From: Narthecium ossifragum
Lineage: Eukaryota; Streptophyta; Magnoliopsida; Dioscoreales; Nartheciaceae
Direction of reading: 5' to 3'
Length of the DNA stretch: 64,000 bases
NCBI GenBank assembly: GCA_963920575.1
Contig: OY986970.1
Coordinates: forward strand, 3,315,654 to 3,379,653
Positions 46,501-56,284 of this stretch are shown here, piece after piece. Position 1 is the stretch's first letter. Each line of letters opens with the position of its first letter. Position numbers and translations under genes: made by a program. Below the pieces are notes generated by a model that made no database searches, was not told where the DNA came from, and was given only the letters and a program-made list of their open reading frames with translations.

Positions 46501-47546
46501 CTGACTTGGCAAAACTGATCCTCCAAATCAAGGTAGAAGGGGAGGCGAGGAGCGACCGGGCGTCGTGGATTTTCCACTCTTCGGGTCAGATCACTGCTTT
46601 CTCTGTTTTCCATACTCTATCTTCTCAGCTTGTGGGTTCCTGGGTTGGGGAAGAAGAAAGTGCGGGGTGGATTAATTTCTGGAAGGCTCCGGTGGGTCCA
46701 AGAATCCTCTTTTTTCTCTGGCGCCTCTTCCATGGGAGAATTCCGACGGCTTCGTCCCTGTGGCAGTATAGCTCTGTTCCGACTCCTTCATGCCCGAGGT
46801 GTGGTCTGGCCGTTGAGACCCCAGATCACCTCTTCTTTTTTTGTGGTTTTGCTCTAGAAGTCTGGGCGAAGGTTGATGGTGGAAGGGAGTTGTCGCCAAG
46901 TGTGGATGGGTGCTGGGACCTGTTCGCTGTTTCTCCAAGGGCGGGCCTAGATGAATGGAAGTGTGTGGTCGGATACACTTTGTGGTGGTTGTGGAAAGAA
47001 AGGAATAATATTGTTTTTGGTGAACCTCGCAGTACTCCGACCCAACTGTCGAAACTCATTGGCCGCCAGGTCAAGGAATTTCGCATAACTAATCGTCGGC
47101 CAAGGAATTGTCGCTCGCCGGTAGCGATTGTACATCCTCGCCCTCCTTCTCCACTTATTCAAACGGATGCGGCCTTTAGCAATGGGGTGGCGGGGCTAGG
47201 TGTTGTCTGTTTCGATGCATCAGGGGATCCACCAGTTTGGAGTTGGCAGGGACATATACAAGCAAACTCGGTTGTGGAGGCCGAGTTGAAGGCAATTCAC
47301 GGGGGGCTCCAGGAGGCAAGAAGGCGTGGAATGCCGTCGGTCATTGTTGAATCAGACTCTCTTCTCGGCATTGGTTATATAAATGGTAGACTTGAGTGGC
47401 CACATGAATTGGCGGAGGTTTTGAAACCTATCTGGTGGCTGTCCTCCCAATTTATCTATTCTTGCTTTGTACATGTTCCCAGGGAGCAGAACTTAGCCGC
47501 TCATAGAGCGGCGGCGGGGGCTCGGTGGGCCGTTGTGGACACCTGA
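43539..47546 (+). CDS. LINE ORF2: endonuclease, reverse transcriptase and RNase H
   Basis: A 1335-residue open frame. Residues 1-230 are an AP-type endonuclease (MKILSWNCRGMG, the Glu of FLQEVG, GDLNVI, and the terminal FDHNPLL in place of the usual SDH). The reverse transcriptase is at about 450-760 with SLIPKIPNPRRIKDYRPISL, KVDIKSAYDSV, GLRQGDPLSPYLF and the catalytic YADD at 687-690. A zf-RVT region (CPRCGLAVETPDHLFFFC) lies near 1085. RNase H starts near 1205 (QTDAAFSNG, EAELKAI, ESDSLLG). Its last acidic position reads AAH, not AD. The protein nicks target DNA and copies LINE RNA by target-primed reverse transcription. No stop or frameshift is seen, so it may be functional. Confidence 0.95.
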   Translation: MKILSWNCRGMGFRKLHRIIRRLVSRHLPDLLFLQEVGLCAEDLGRVKSKLGCRWGVFLVPCQGKRGGILAAWKVELGFVSFFQSSCQAIHGLITNPQAVQWRVSTVYAARNRQDRCRLWRDLSCLVGDSCPHLIVGDLNVIAAPSEKRGGRPFHLGRGVRDFLSFLSSNALLDLGFIGPSFTWSNKRQGRARILQRLDRGICNASWKECFPDSMVRHLPRFSFDHNPLLVTLKAEERLPGPSPFRLETFWMEEQEFKPMVRRAWSRSRRGSRQYVFTGRLLEIKENLKLWNRRDEGDLFKIGLQSENLLHILYEKEAMGLLSEAEELELRVAENHHTASLLKQEEFVNRRFRASWVRGGDRNTRFFHKLASIRKHRSRCPELVLEDGVVTSSQEVMAATLVDHYKALWTEMGNSEEMLMPDLPELSEASQRELMEEVSAEEIMDAMKSMGKNKCAGPDGLPIEFFLKCWDILGNDLVFLIRKFFVTAQLPPGWNKTFVSLIPKIPNPRRIKDYRPISLCNVCYKIIATILATRLERAIRGMISPEQSAFLSDRSIFDNISAAQELLHSLHRAPRTRALMAVKVDIKSAYDSVRWSFLKKVMEAMHFPARWISWIMGCVSSPIFTIIVNGRLSGFFSASKGLRQGDPLSPYLFLLVQEVLSRLIKSRRGLRGIKYHRDPEHYAHLLYADDCLLVTKATIAEAERMMEILDGFREMSGLEINPLKSTVRISPIVDDALRRNICGLLKITEAQGPFRYLGVPIDSKRLKPSDFNDLVQSFQEKLNGWNSLKLAGAGRVTLIKSVLQALPTHSFMATHVPSSVLESLELIARNFLWNGKRTAAARVSWERVCSPKEQGGLGLRRFHVWQKALRLRRVAELMYRPSSMWSRLTKSKYKWSGVLPLGSMPARASCHWRRVCTAAGELRRGLRWHPAPQSSVSILEDRWVLDSPLQLTPSIFHCDLSERNPTVGELMTPEGGWDAAKICHFFHPDLAKLILQIKVEGEARSDRASWIFHSSGQITAFSVFHTLSSQLVGSWVGEEESAGWINFWKAPVGPRILFFLWRLFHGRIPTASSLWQYSSVPTPSCPRCGLAVETPDHLFFFCGFALEVWAKVDGGRELSPSVDGCWDLFAVSPRAGLDEWKCVVGYTLWWLWKERNNIVFGEPRSTPTQLSKLIGRQVKEFRITNRRPRNCRSPVAIVHPRPPSPLIQTDAAFSNGVAGLGVVCFDASGDPPVWSWQGHIQANSVVEAELKAIHGGLQEARRRGMPSVIVESDSLLGIGYINGRLEWPHELAEVLKPIWWLSSQFIYSCFVHVPREQNLAAHRAAAGARWAVVDT

Positions 47547-47617
47547 TTGTCTACTTTTGTAATCCCAGCCTTCGGGCTTATCTAATCAAAAAAAAAAATT
47601 ACTTTGTTCAATTCATG

Positions 47618-48943
47618 CTTCATGGGTTTGTTATGGTGGTCTGGATTAGTATCTGAGGATATGTTTACACTTGTGACAGGGCTTTCCTGATGCCAATTCT
47701 GTCTTAACAACAATGAAATCTAGCACATCATGTATGGTGGTTTGCTTTGTGCCTAACAGATTACCTTCTACTCTTTCAGAACAGCTAGATTCACTATACA
47801 CCTTCCTGTCAAGACACAGTCATGGACTTGAAGCAATACTATAAAAGGACATAAACCCCTAAACATGGTGAGTGATTTACAGGACATGCTTAAACAAAAA
47901 GTTTCTTTCAAGTCGATCGTATGTCTAGAGTGATATACAGAAATGATCGATGCACAGCACCTACTGACCCAAACATAGTCGCCCCGGTTTCCTTTCTTGC
48001 CTTCCCTCTCAGTTCTAGTGTCTAAATTCTGATGAGCACACCAATTTGCCCAATTGTGCGTTTCTGGACATTTTAAAAACTGAGCAGCTTTGTCGTTTTC
48101 GGGGTCCTTAAATGAGAATTTAGGATATGCTCCATGTCATATAATCTATTTACGCGATTTACATGTCTGTACGTATATCTAGTCACTTCGTTTTTTAAGG
48201 CCTTGTCAAACAAAAATATTCTGATGCTAAATTAGAAGATAGTAGCTTTACAGAGAGGATTGAGCCATCATGTACCATTCCATTTGTCCATTAAGAAAAA
48301 AAAGCAGAAAATTCGATGGCTATCACGATATATAGCACAAGTTCAACTGCACAACATCTGACAAGGCATGAATGTTGACAATCTGGCATGGATTCAACAC
48401 AACAGGCATAGCTATTAGATGTTTTCTCATAGATTCCATGAAAAAACATCAAGATAGAATTACATTACACAATGTGGTGTCTGAACTATTATTTAGAGTT
48501 AAGACATCCAGATAGTCAAGTGTGCTTCTCAAAAAGCATAGTCAGCTGAGATATCATTGCAACTTTTTGTATCAATGAAATAAGCCAAAAATAATGCATG
48601 TCTAAGATTCGTGTCGGCATACCCGAGTCAGAACGTTTCCCATCGGAATGAAGAAACATGCATCTATAACTTGTCCTTTGGCCTTTGGCTGGACCGCTTC
48701 AATTGGGTAGAAACAATTGACCAACATTGCAGGTTTGCGCAATATATTTCATTTTTCTTTCCAGCTCCACAGTCATAGGGGAAGCCAAAGTCCCAGACAT
48801 TCATCTGCAGCACAAACTAGTATGTACTTTATCACCTCGTTGCTGAAAATAGAACAGTCACACTAAATCATGTGCTCCTCTTACAAAATTAACGCTTACA
48901 TGTTTGCAGGTTACAAAAACTGAAAGCTTTCAAGGCCATGTGT
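47618..48943. other. Intergenic and 3' flank of the hydrolase gene
   Basis: Unique-looking AT-rich sequence with no gene supported. The last part, near 48900, is likely the 3' UTR of the hydrolase gene on -. Confidence 0.35.
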
Positions 48944-49987
48944 TTAGCTCATGTGGGATTGGAACCAGTCAAATATGTCATCTGATTGCAAACTAGTCAT
49001 CTCATGGTATCCATAAGCAAGATTTAACTCCTCTCCAATGTGACTGAGCCATTCATTTTTCTCAATTGAAGGTTCCCTCTCCTTAAGTGCTTGCTTCCAG
49101 TGAGTTAAGCGGCCATCATTCCTCATATATCCTTTCTCATCGATAAAAGCCTTCTCACGAAGCAAATGAAATAACTTAACTGAGAAACTCTGGTCCAACC
49201 CTGGAATCCTGTCGGATAAAAAGGTTGGAGTTAACGGGATCTCCATACATCTGACCTCTTTGACAACAACACCTTTTTGCCTTAGATCTTCCATGTATGC
49301 TCCTATCAACTTCATCCTAGTACGGTCCTTTGGCATATGGACAAAGAGTGTTGGAGGGTAGTCTTTCGGTAAATCCATGGAATCGAACACCCCTTCTGCA
49401 ATCATAAGCGTGATGCTACTAAACCTCATCCCAGCAGCAAGTGCAGAAACAAAGTACCCACCCGACGAAGCCCCAAGAGCCACAGTGGGGAGCTTCTCGA
49501 GCCCATGTTTCGCCATCCACCATCCAATAATCCACTTGACATTCTCCTTCTCCTCCTTGAGAGTCCAACATATTCCCAAACTGGATACCGTGAGAACTGC
49601 AAATCCCCTCTTGAGGCCATGAAGCACAATGAGTCGTTCTTCAGGCAGACCGACACAATGTGGGCAGCCAGGTGACTGATCCCAAAAGTTGGCGGCCTTG
49701 CCATTGCATCCATGAGCTAGAAAGAGTACAGCCTTCGGCGATTCGGGTATCTGCCATATAATGTCGGTTCCATTCATGAACTCTACAGTAGGTCTGAATT
49801 GGACAGAACTCTCCAAGGCGTTCTTTGTCATCCCAAATAGAAAACTGGGTTTTCCACCAATCTTGTAAACAATTAATACAGAGCCGACAAGGATAAGAAC
49901 CAGAGATGCAAGAACACCACTCATCCATCGTCCTGAGCTGTATGGCCTGGTTCGTTTATGCACTCGCCTCCACATCTCTGAAAACAT
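48944..49987 (-). CDS. Alpha/beta-hydrolase family protein, single-pass membrane anchor
   Basis: A 347-residue uninterrupted frame. Residues 1-20 are basic (RRVHKRTRPYSSGR) and 22-41 form one hydrophobic segment, so it is probably a type II membrane protein with its catalytic domain in the lumen or outside. The hydrolase fold shows an oxyanion-loop HG at 92-93 (VLFLAHGCNG) and the nucleophile elbow GASSG at 172-176 with Ser174. A late His (YGYHEM, near 327) may complete the triad, with the acid not assigned. Cys residues in SPGCPHC may form disulfides. Family knowledge supports a serine hydrolase; the substrate is unknown. A short upstream exon joins through an intron just before the ATG. Confidence 0.9.
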   Translation of the reverse strand: MFSEMWRRVHKRTRPYSSGRWMSGVLASLVLILVGSVLIVYKIGGKPSFLFGMTKNALESSVQFRPTVEFMNGTDIIWQIPESPKAVLFLAHGCNGKAANFWDQSPGCPHCVGLPEERLIVLHGLKRGFAVLTVSSLGICWTLKEEKENVKWIIGWWMAKHGLEKLPTVALGASSGGYFVSALAAGMRFSSITLMIAEGVFDSMDLPKDYPPTLFVHMPKDRTRMKLIGAYMEDLRQKGVVVKEVRCMEIPLTPTFLSDRIPGLDQSFSVKLFHLLREKAFIDEKGYMRNDGRLTHWKQALKEREPSIEKNEWLSHIGEELNLAYGYHEMTSLQSDDIFDWFQSHMS

Positions 49988-49998
49988 TGCATTTGCAC

Positions 49999-50357
49999 CT
50001 ATCTTAGCAATCTATTCGTTTCAAAAAGCTTGATTTGATTGTTAGCAACAACTAGTAGCACAAGTTAAGAACGAGAAAGAAGGAAAACTCGATCTAGATC
50101 AATATAGCAACACATATGAATAAAGATGGATCTCAACAAGACTATGCTAAGGTTCAGATCATAGGTTCGATAGGATTAGAATAGGAAGTAAAATTAAGCG
50201 AGTTAAGTTGCTAGGGTTTTAGTTTTAGAATCCTCCGGCAAGAAACGGAATTCATGAATGCAAATGTTCGAGAACACGATCAGATCGAAGGTACAGATAG
50301 ATCTGACCTAATTTGACAATAATTAAGTAGATGAATAAATGGAGGGATTTGGATTAC
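49999..50357 (-). other. 5'-UTR intron of the hydrolase gene
   Basis: On - the donor is GATCGAAG|GTAATCC at 50357 and the acceptor is GCTAAGATAG at 49999, 11 bases before the ATG at 49987. The intron is 359 nt and AT-rich with T-rich stretches. Leader introns like this often raise expression in plants. Confidence 0.7.
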
Positions 50358-51849
50358 CTTCGATCTGCTCGGAAACCATCAGCGAACAGTCGGTGCTTCT
50401 AAACCCCGCCACCCGCGTTGACGCTCTCTCCTTCCAAAGTCCACGCCCTTTGAGTTTGGGTGGTGTTGCTGGGCCTCAAAAGAAGGCCCAAATCGTTTCG
50501 GTAAACAGGCCCACACGCCTATTTGGGCTACAACAGCACCCGAGTTCACCCACCCATCGGATGAGCTCATTAAACACTAGTATAGGACATTGTACTGATG
50601 GTGGATGATTATAGTTATCACTTATCACATTGTTAGCTTTTCTTGCGATTAGACATGCCTAATTGTGAAACTTTAGGTATATTTGATGTGATGATGTTAA
50701 CCATTAGGTCTTCATACCAGTGATTTGCTTCGCTCGCCTCGTCTTTTTTTTTTTTTTTTTTTTGTTAGGAGTACCTCAATATTGATATCAGCTTGTTTAC
50801 AACTTGCTTTTGATCATAATAGGCTCTTAATCGTTTTAGAAGGCAATTTGAGTCCGTATTCCACGAAACAGTGTCTTCTTTTTTTTAAAAAAAAAGTAGA
50901 TGAGCAAAAATGGCTAAAACCCAAGGTTACATCAATTGATGATTAATATCCACCGACAATCCCTGAATTGCAGAGAAATTTGTTTAGAAATTTATTTTCA
51001 ATTCTACAAAGTAATATTATCTGTGTTTCTATTACAATCATTTTGTAATAAAAACAAGCCATTTTAGCCGGATCTTCCGTTATAAGATCAGATCGAGGAA
51101 TCCATATACAAATAACATTGTTATATCACAAAAACATAAATTGACTATCAACGTTATAAAGTAAGGTTTGTTTGTGTTTATATAAATTATATCTAACAGT
51201 GGCGGAGGAGAGGAGGGGGAGGAGTTAATCGATAGTAACACCTAGTTAATTATAAAATAACAAATAAAACCAAAATTTTCCCTATCTTACATGTAATGTA
51301 TGTAAATATATATATATAATTTAATATACCCCAATTTGAATTCGAAGTCGCATCAAAGACTCCCATGGTGAGGAGTTTCATAAAACTTGAGATTTGCACG
51401 TATATAAAGGCGATGTAGTATTGAATAATACTGAATACAAGTATGCGACCTGGTGTGTTTATTGGTTCATTGATGACTGAGTACAAATGGTCCACAAATA
51501 ATATCAGAAGGGAAACAGCCTGGAAATGTTGGCGAGCCAAGTCATTGTCATGCAAGTGTTTCTGTGCTTGGCACCTTTATTAAAGCATGGCGTGGTATCA
51601 TCGTACTCGTAGGCTAATCAAAGGGGGATGGATGGGTCCGATCGTGGAGTACGTCCACGTCATTTGGATCTCAACCCACTGTCGACAAAAGACAACCAGC
51701 CAGTTTATCAAACCCGAGACACGTCTCGGGATGCCTGACGGCTCTCCACGTGCTGCATCAATGCGGACCCGCGACGCGCCGAGCAATAGTTTTTATTTAT
51801 TATTGATTAGTTGACGCCGAGCAATAGTTGCCTAACCCGAATTATGTTT
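50358..51849. other. Promoter side of the hydrolase gene and intergenic DNA
   Basis: Contains a poly-T run (about 50743-50763) and AT-rich filler. The open frames are short and unrecognised. Confidence 0.35.
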
Positions 51850-51934
51850 CGGTGAACAAAAACCCCGCAGAGAAGCTTTTCGGTAAAAACACCCTTTGAT
51901 ATTAACCCCGTTTAAGATGTTTTTAAGATGTTTT

Positions 51935-52265
51935 TGTTAGGATCTAGAAGAGAGGAGGAGGAAGAAAAAAGCACAGACACAAGATTTACGTGGTTCACCC
52001 CATAATAGGGTTACGTCCACGGAGTCGCTGGAGGTTTTCACTATCTCAGAGGCAAAGAGTCAATTGCAAGATACAATGACGGCCGCCCATACACACTCTC
52101 ATATCCTAGGGTTTTAGCACATAGGGTATAGAAAATTACATAAACTACCCCTATCAACATATCTTCAAATCCGTTTTTGTTCCGGGGGGGCTGCCCCGGA
52201 CCCCGTCAACTCTGCGTCGTGCGTCATGGTCGAGTCCGGAACGATCAGGCTCCACAAACTCAACA
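51935..52265. mobile_element. Solo LTR (331 bp), Ty1/copia-like
   Basis: Starts TGTTAGGATC and ends ACTCAACA. The TSD GTTTT is at 51930-51934 and 52266-52270. The phrase 'agatttacgtggttcacccc' near 51990 is common in plant copia LTRs. No internal region is present, so it came from LTR-LTR recombination. Confidence 0.88.
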
Positions 52266-53264
52266 GTTTTTTAATACTGATGTATTAAAAAATGACTAAA
52301 ATGCCATTATCGCTAATTGTATTTACCAGCAATGCTAGTGGCGGCGCAGCGGCTACAAACGGCCGCAATGGAACCTCATCGGAGCTTGGGACTAATAGAG
52401 TAGAGATTGTTGAGAGCTGGAGTGTTGATCTACGGTGTTGGATTGCGGGATCTGGTGACGTGGGAGGCTGGCGCCAGCTTCCTTGGAGAAGAAGGGCTAA
52501 CAGTGGTGGATCTCGTTGAGGAATGGAGGCAGAGTGATCTTGAGGTGATGGGGTATCATGATCCGAGGTTGGGTAGGGATTTGGAGCTCTGTTGCGGCGG
52601 TAGTAAATGATGGCGGCGCAATATCTGCGAGAGGTGTAGCTCGGTAGGCTCTCAAGAGAGAGAGGAGTCGTCGGATTTGGGCGGGTAATGGTCGGGAAGG
52701 GGTCGTGGGCTTGCAAGGATGCCAAATTTGGGGTTAGATGGGGTTGGGGGGCGTGGATTGGGGGTTTTGGGAGGTGGCGGCGCCGGCTTCTGATGAGGTG
52801 GAGCTTGTCGTGGGTTCTGGTCATGTAGAAGGTAATTGATGGTGGCCGAGGTAGCGACGATGGAGTGGGAGAGAGTGGAGTCATCTAAGAAGGTGAAGCT
52901 CCAGAAGTCTCTGCTGAAGGTGTTGGAGTCGGAGCGGGCGGTGCTATTGGGGGAGAACGCGCGATGATGGAGGAGGAGGCAAGAGAGCCGACAGCAGAGG
53001 TGGAGCGAGAGCAGTGGGTGAGCCACGAGTGAACCGACGGGAAAAGGAGAGAGAAAATAGCAAAAGGGTCGGAAAATGGAGTGAAAACAGGGAAAATAGG
53101 GAAATGAGAGACAAAAGTCCGAAAAAATAGGAAAAGGGGTACAAAAATATGGGAAAAGGTGGAGAAAATTATGAAGAAAAGTGGAGGTGATTGAATAGAC
53201 CATTGATAGAGAATCTCAACCAATTGAGCATTTAAGTTGTGATTTGGGAAGTTAGAAAGATAAA

Positions 53265-53680
53265 AATGCACCAAAGATCAAAATAAAGAAAGATAAAAAT
53301 GCAGGAATGATAAAAATGGAGTTAAAAAGATAAATGGAGTTAAAAATATAAAAATATAGGAAAGATAAAATTGGAGTTAAAAAGATAAAAATGAAGGAAA
53401 GATAAAAATGTAGGAAAGATAAAAATGGAGGAAATATAAAAATGGAGTTAAAAAGGATAAAAATGCGGAAAAGACAAAAATAGAGTTAAAAAGATAAAAG
53501 TCTTGTTATAAAGATGAACTACTGGAAATATAAAAATGCATTTAAAAAGAAAAAAATGGAGTTAAAAAGATAAAAATAGAGTTAAAAGATAAAAATGCAA
53601 TTAGAAAGTTGAAAATACAGGAAAGATGAAAACGGAGTTAAAAAGATAAAAATGAAGGAAAGATAAAAATTGGATCAACA
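53265..53680. repeat. Minisatellite (AAAGATAAAAATGGAGTTAA)
   Basis: Units of 15-20 bp with core AAAGATAAAAATG and spacers GAGTTAA or AGG. This is the copy-B counterpart of the array at 20105-21890, in one orientation only. Confidence 0.9.
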
Positions 53681-54965
53681 TCCAAATGAATTCAATTTTA
53701 GGTCGTTAATTTTTCAAATTTTATGTATAAATTTTCAATTTGAGATCTTCAATTTTCCAATTTTTTTGTACAATTTTGATGCATAAATTATATTTTGATA
53801 ATAAAAAAAATCACAGCTCGGATTTGGGTTTAATTAGCTTAATCTTCCTCGAATCCGGCTCAAATTCAGGACTGATTGGATTCAGCTGTGACTGAGCCTG
53901 ATGGGCATGATCTAATTGGATTTGGATGAGATGAGATCCAGATTGCTTGGTTGGGCTGAACTTGTTCAGGGCACTTGGCTCGGTTGAACCAGCTCAGGCT
54001 AATGTTGCTCGAAGAGGAGGACGATCATGAGCGAAGGGAGGTGGTAGCTTGCGGATCTCGCCGGATCGAGCCTGAAGATGGAGAAGGAAAATTGCATAGC
54101 TGAAGGGGCGTCAGATGGTATTGGGGAAGCCGGAGATGGGAGAGTTGGGTAGGGCCGGTGCCGAATCCGTGAGGATGGAACTTGAGGTATTCGCCGGGAA
54201 TGGAGGAGGAGAGGTCAGAGCAACGTCGGGTACCCAGTGGTGGAGGAGAGGTCAGATATGGGGTTTGATGAGCATGGGATGGTTGGAGGTGGTGGAACCC
54301 AGTGGAGCTGGAGAACGTGAGGAAGGATGGGATGGGGAGGCAATTTAGGGAGAAGGAGGCCGAGCTGGAGATGTCTGCAGGAGGAACACCGAGCTAGAAT
54401 AGATGGTCCGCCTGATGGCCACGTCGAGCCAAGTCTTGCTTGACGTCGCCAAGAACAACGAGGCCATCTTCGGTGTCTTGGAGGAGCAGGGCTTGCTCGA
54501 GAACGGCGGAGCTCGGGTTTGGATTTGGGCGGAGGAGTTGCCCCGAGGTGGGAAAGGGGACCTAGGTGGAGGGGTTCTTCGGGATTCCGAGCGGTGACAG
54601 CGACGGTTGCATGTGGAGCAATGGCGGGGCGGAGCCGCCATGGAAGTTAAGGCATGAGTAGGTCAGATGAGAGAGGAGAGAGAAAAGGGTGGGGAAAAAG
54701 GGAAAGAATAGAAAATGATATTTAGGTCTTTTTTTTTACATGATTTGGGCTTATTGACTCAAAAAAAGTGGGTATGGGGTTTATGACAAAGAGTATGGGG
54801 TTTTGAACAAAGAGGGGACCATATTTGGGGTTTTGGACCAATGCCCGTTATGTTTTTGCATATTTACCTCCGAGATTTGTTTTAAGTTTCATGCTTGTCT
54901 TTAAAATATCAAATTCAAAAACCATGTGGATTTTTATATAAAAATAATTTAATAATATATATTTA

Positions 54966-55173
54966 CTAGTGAAGGGCCCATGCTCCTAGCACGATTACTG
55001 CGAGGGAGACACATGGGGAATGAGCAGGTGTTATTCAAAGGGAGCGAACCATGGGGGAGTTCAACACTTGGTTATCACGACACTCTTTCTCTTTTTTCCT
55101 CTCTCATGGTTTTGTTCTCCACCCTTAGATCCCTGCCGTTAGGTGTCTTCTGCATTTTGTCTTATAATGTTAA
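54966..55173 (-). mobile_element. Helitron-like 3' end (start not found)
   Basis: On - the sequence ends with a small hairpin (TGCTAGGAGCA), then TGGGCCCTTCA and CTAG before T. This is the Helitron 3' signature. The 5' end was not identified; the element may continue beyond the next two. Confidence 0.45.
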
Positions 55174-55411
55174 CTAGTGGGGGCCCCTTGTTACCTACAG
55201 AGTAACCACCCACTCCCCCTCCTCTCTCTCCCCCTCCAACAGCAACTCTCCACTAACACCCCGTTCCTCCACTAACTGCCCCCCTCCCCCGCTATTCCCC
55301 CATCCACGTACGCTCCATATAGGATAACCCTCTCCACATAGGCTCAACGTAGGATAACCCCTTCCACGTAGGACATATCACGATGGTTAACTTCTTGCTA
55401 TATATAAGAGA
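55174..55411 (-). mobile_element. Helitron-like non-autonomous element (about 238 bp)
   Basis: On - it starts TCTCTTATATATAGC and ends CCCCCACTAG before T. The 3' hairpin is weak. It lies head-to-tail against the next element. Confidence 0.5.
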
Positions 55412-55591
55412 CTAGTGTTGCCCCTACCATTTGGTAGGGTAACCACCAACCCCACTTCGATAACCACCCACTAAACCCCCTCAACCTAAGATTATCATGT
55501 CACATAGTCACTACATAGGCTCCACCTAGGACATTCTCCCACCACGTAGGATAACAAAAGTTTCACTTATAACCATGCTGCCATACAAGGA
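55412..55591 (-). mobile_element. Helitron-like non-autonomous element (about 180 bp)
   Basis: On - it starts after A with TCCTTGTATGGCAGC. Its end has a hairpin CCCTACCAAATGGTAGGG, then GCAACA and CTAG before T. Insertion between A and T, the TC start and a hairpin just before CTRR are all Helitron features. Confidence 0.65.
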
Positions 55592-56095
55592 TGATTTATA
55601 TATATTAACCTTTTATTTTTTTTCCTCAAATAACCTTACGTCAAGTATATTAGGTCGAGGATGCTGAGATTCGAGGTGGATAGTGATTCGTACAGAAATG
55701 TGCAGCGCACACGCATCTTAAAAAAACCCACCGACCCAAACACGTGGGCCCCACCCAAACTTTCAAAATCAAAGGTTTCCTATGTAACGCACATGTTTGT
55801 ACAAATGTTTATTCTTGAGTGATACTGATACTTATACGATGTGAAAGTTTTGAAGACTAAAAACGTAATTTAACATTTTATTGAAAATTATTATATCAAA
55901 AATTGTTTTAAACCTAGATTGGCATGAGTTGACATAAGGATATTAGGTAATAAACTAAGCATTAGGAATGTATATGTAATTTGAAAGTTTTGAATAATAA
56001 ATTTGTGTAATGTGAAAGTCTTTCGGAGATAAATATGTAAAAAACCCAACTATTAAAAAAAAAAACTCCATTCTAGCCTGACATCATATAATTAA
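55592..56095. other. Intergenic AT-rich DNA
   Basis: No gene or element could be supported between the Helitron-like pieces. Confidence 0.3.
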
Positions 56096-56284
56096 TTAGT
56101 GGGATCCCCTGTCACTTGGCAGGATAACCACCATATCTCCTCATAACTCCTCACTAACCACCCCTAACTCCCTCTTCTCCCACTACCCCCTCCACATCAG
56201 CAGCCACATAAGAAAAACCATGCCACATAGGATGTCATTGGGACAAAAAAAAATACACTTCTTAACCATCCTACTATATAAGGA
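56096..56284 (-). mobile_element. Helitron-like non-autonomous element (189 bp)
   Basis: On - it starts TCCTTATATAGTAGGATGG and ends with the hairpin CCTGCCAAGTGACAGG, then GGATCCCA and CTAA before T. It shares a start and layout with the element at 55412-55591. Confidence 0.65.

Larger units (their letters stand above)
41578..47596 (+). mobile_element. Full-length L1-type LINE (about 6.0 kb)
   Basis: Flanked by a 21-bp TSD (41557-41577 and 47597-47617, one mismatch) starting AATTACTTTG. It has a 40-bp leader, ORF1, an ATGA junction, a 1335-codon ORF2, a short 3' UTR with 'cagccttcgggcttatctaatc' and a poly-A tail. The 3' sequence matches LINE tails at 15094, 28081 and 33481, so the family has been active repeatedly here. 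Confidence 0.95.
51850..54860. mobile_element. Minisatellite-bearing TIR element, copy B (inverted relative to copy A)
   Basis: Read on - from 54860 it repeats the order of copy A: an end rich in 'aaaacccca'; a CTCTCC tract (about 54690-54660); a GC-rich block (54650-54010); a spacer with 'gagctggttcaaccgagcc' and 'gttcagcccaaccaag' (54000-53850); an AT-rich minisatellite (53680-53265); a second GC-rich block; and an end containing 'ggcattttagtcatttttt'. A solo LTR has landed in this end (51935-52265). Frames of up to 199 codons in the GC-rich parts are low complexity and not called. Confidence 0.5.

Noticed and set aside
49975..49996. Match to the start of the plant miR530 sequence at the hydrolase start codon
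   Set aside because: Only the first dozen or so bases agree from memory, and no hairpin partner is seen; likely chance.
52285..53274. Long - strand frames (129-199 codons)
   Set aside because: Low-complexity Pro/Ser/Phe-rich translations inside a repeat element. No family match by eye.
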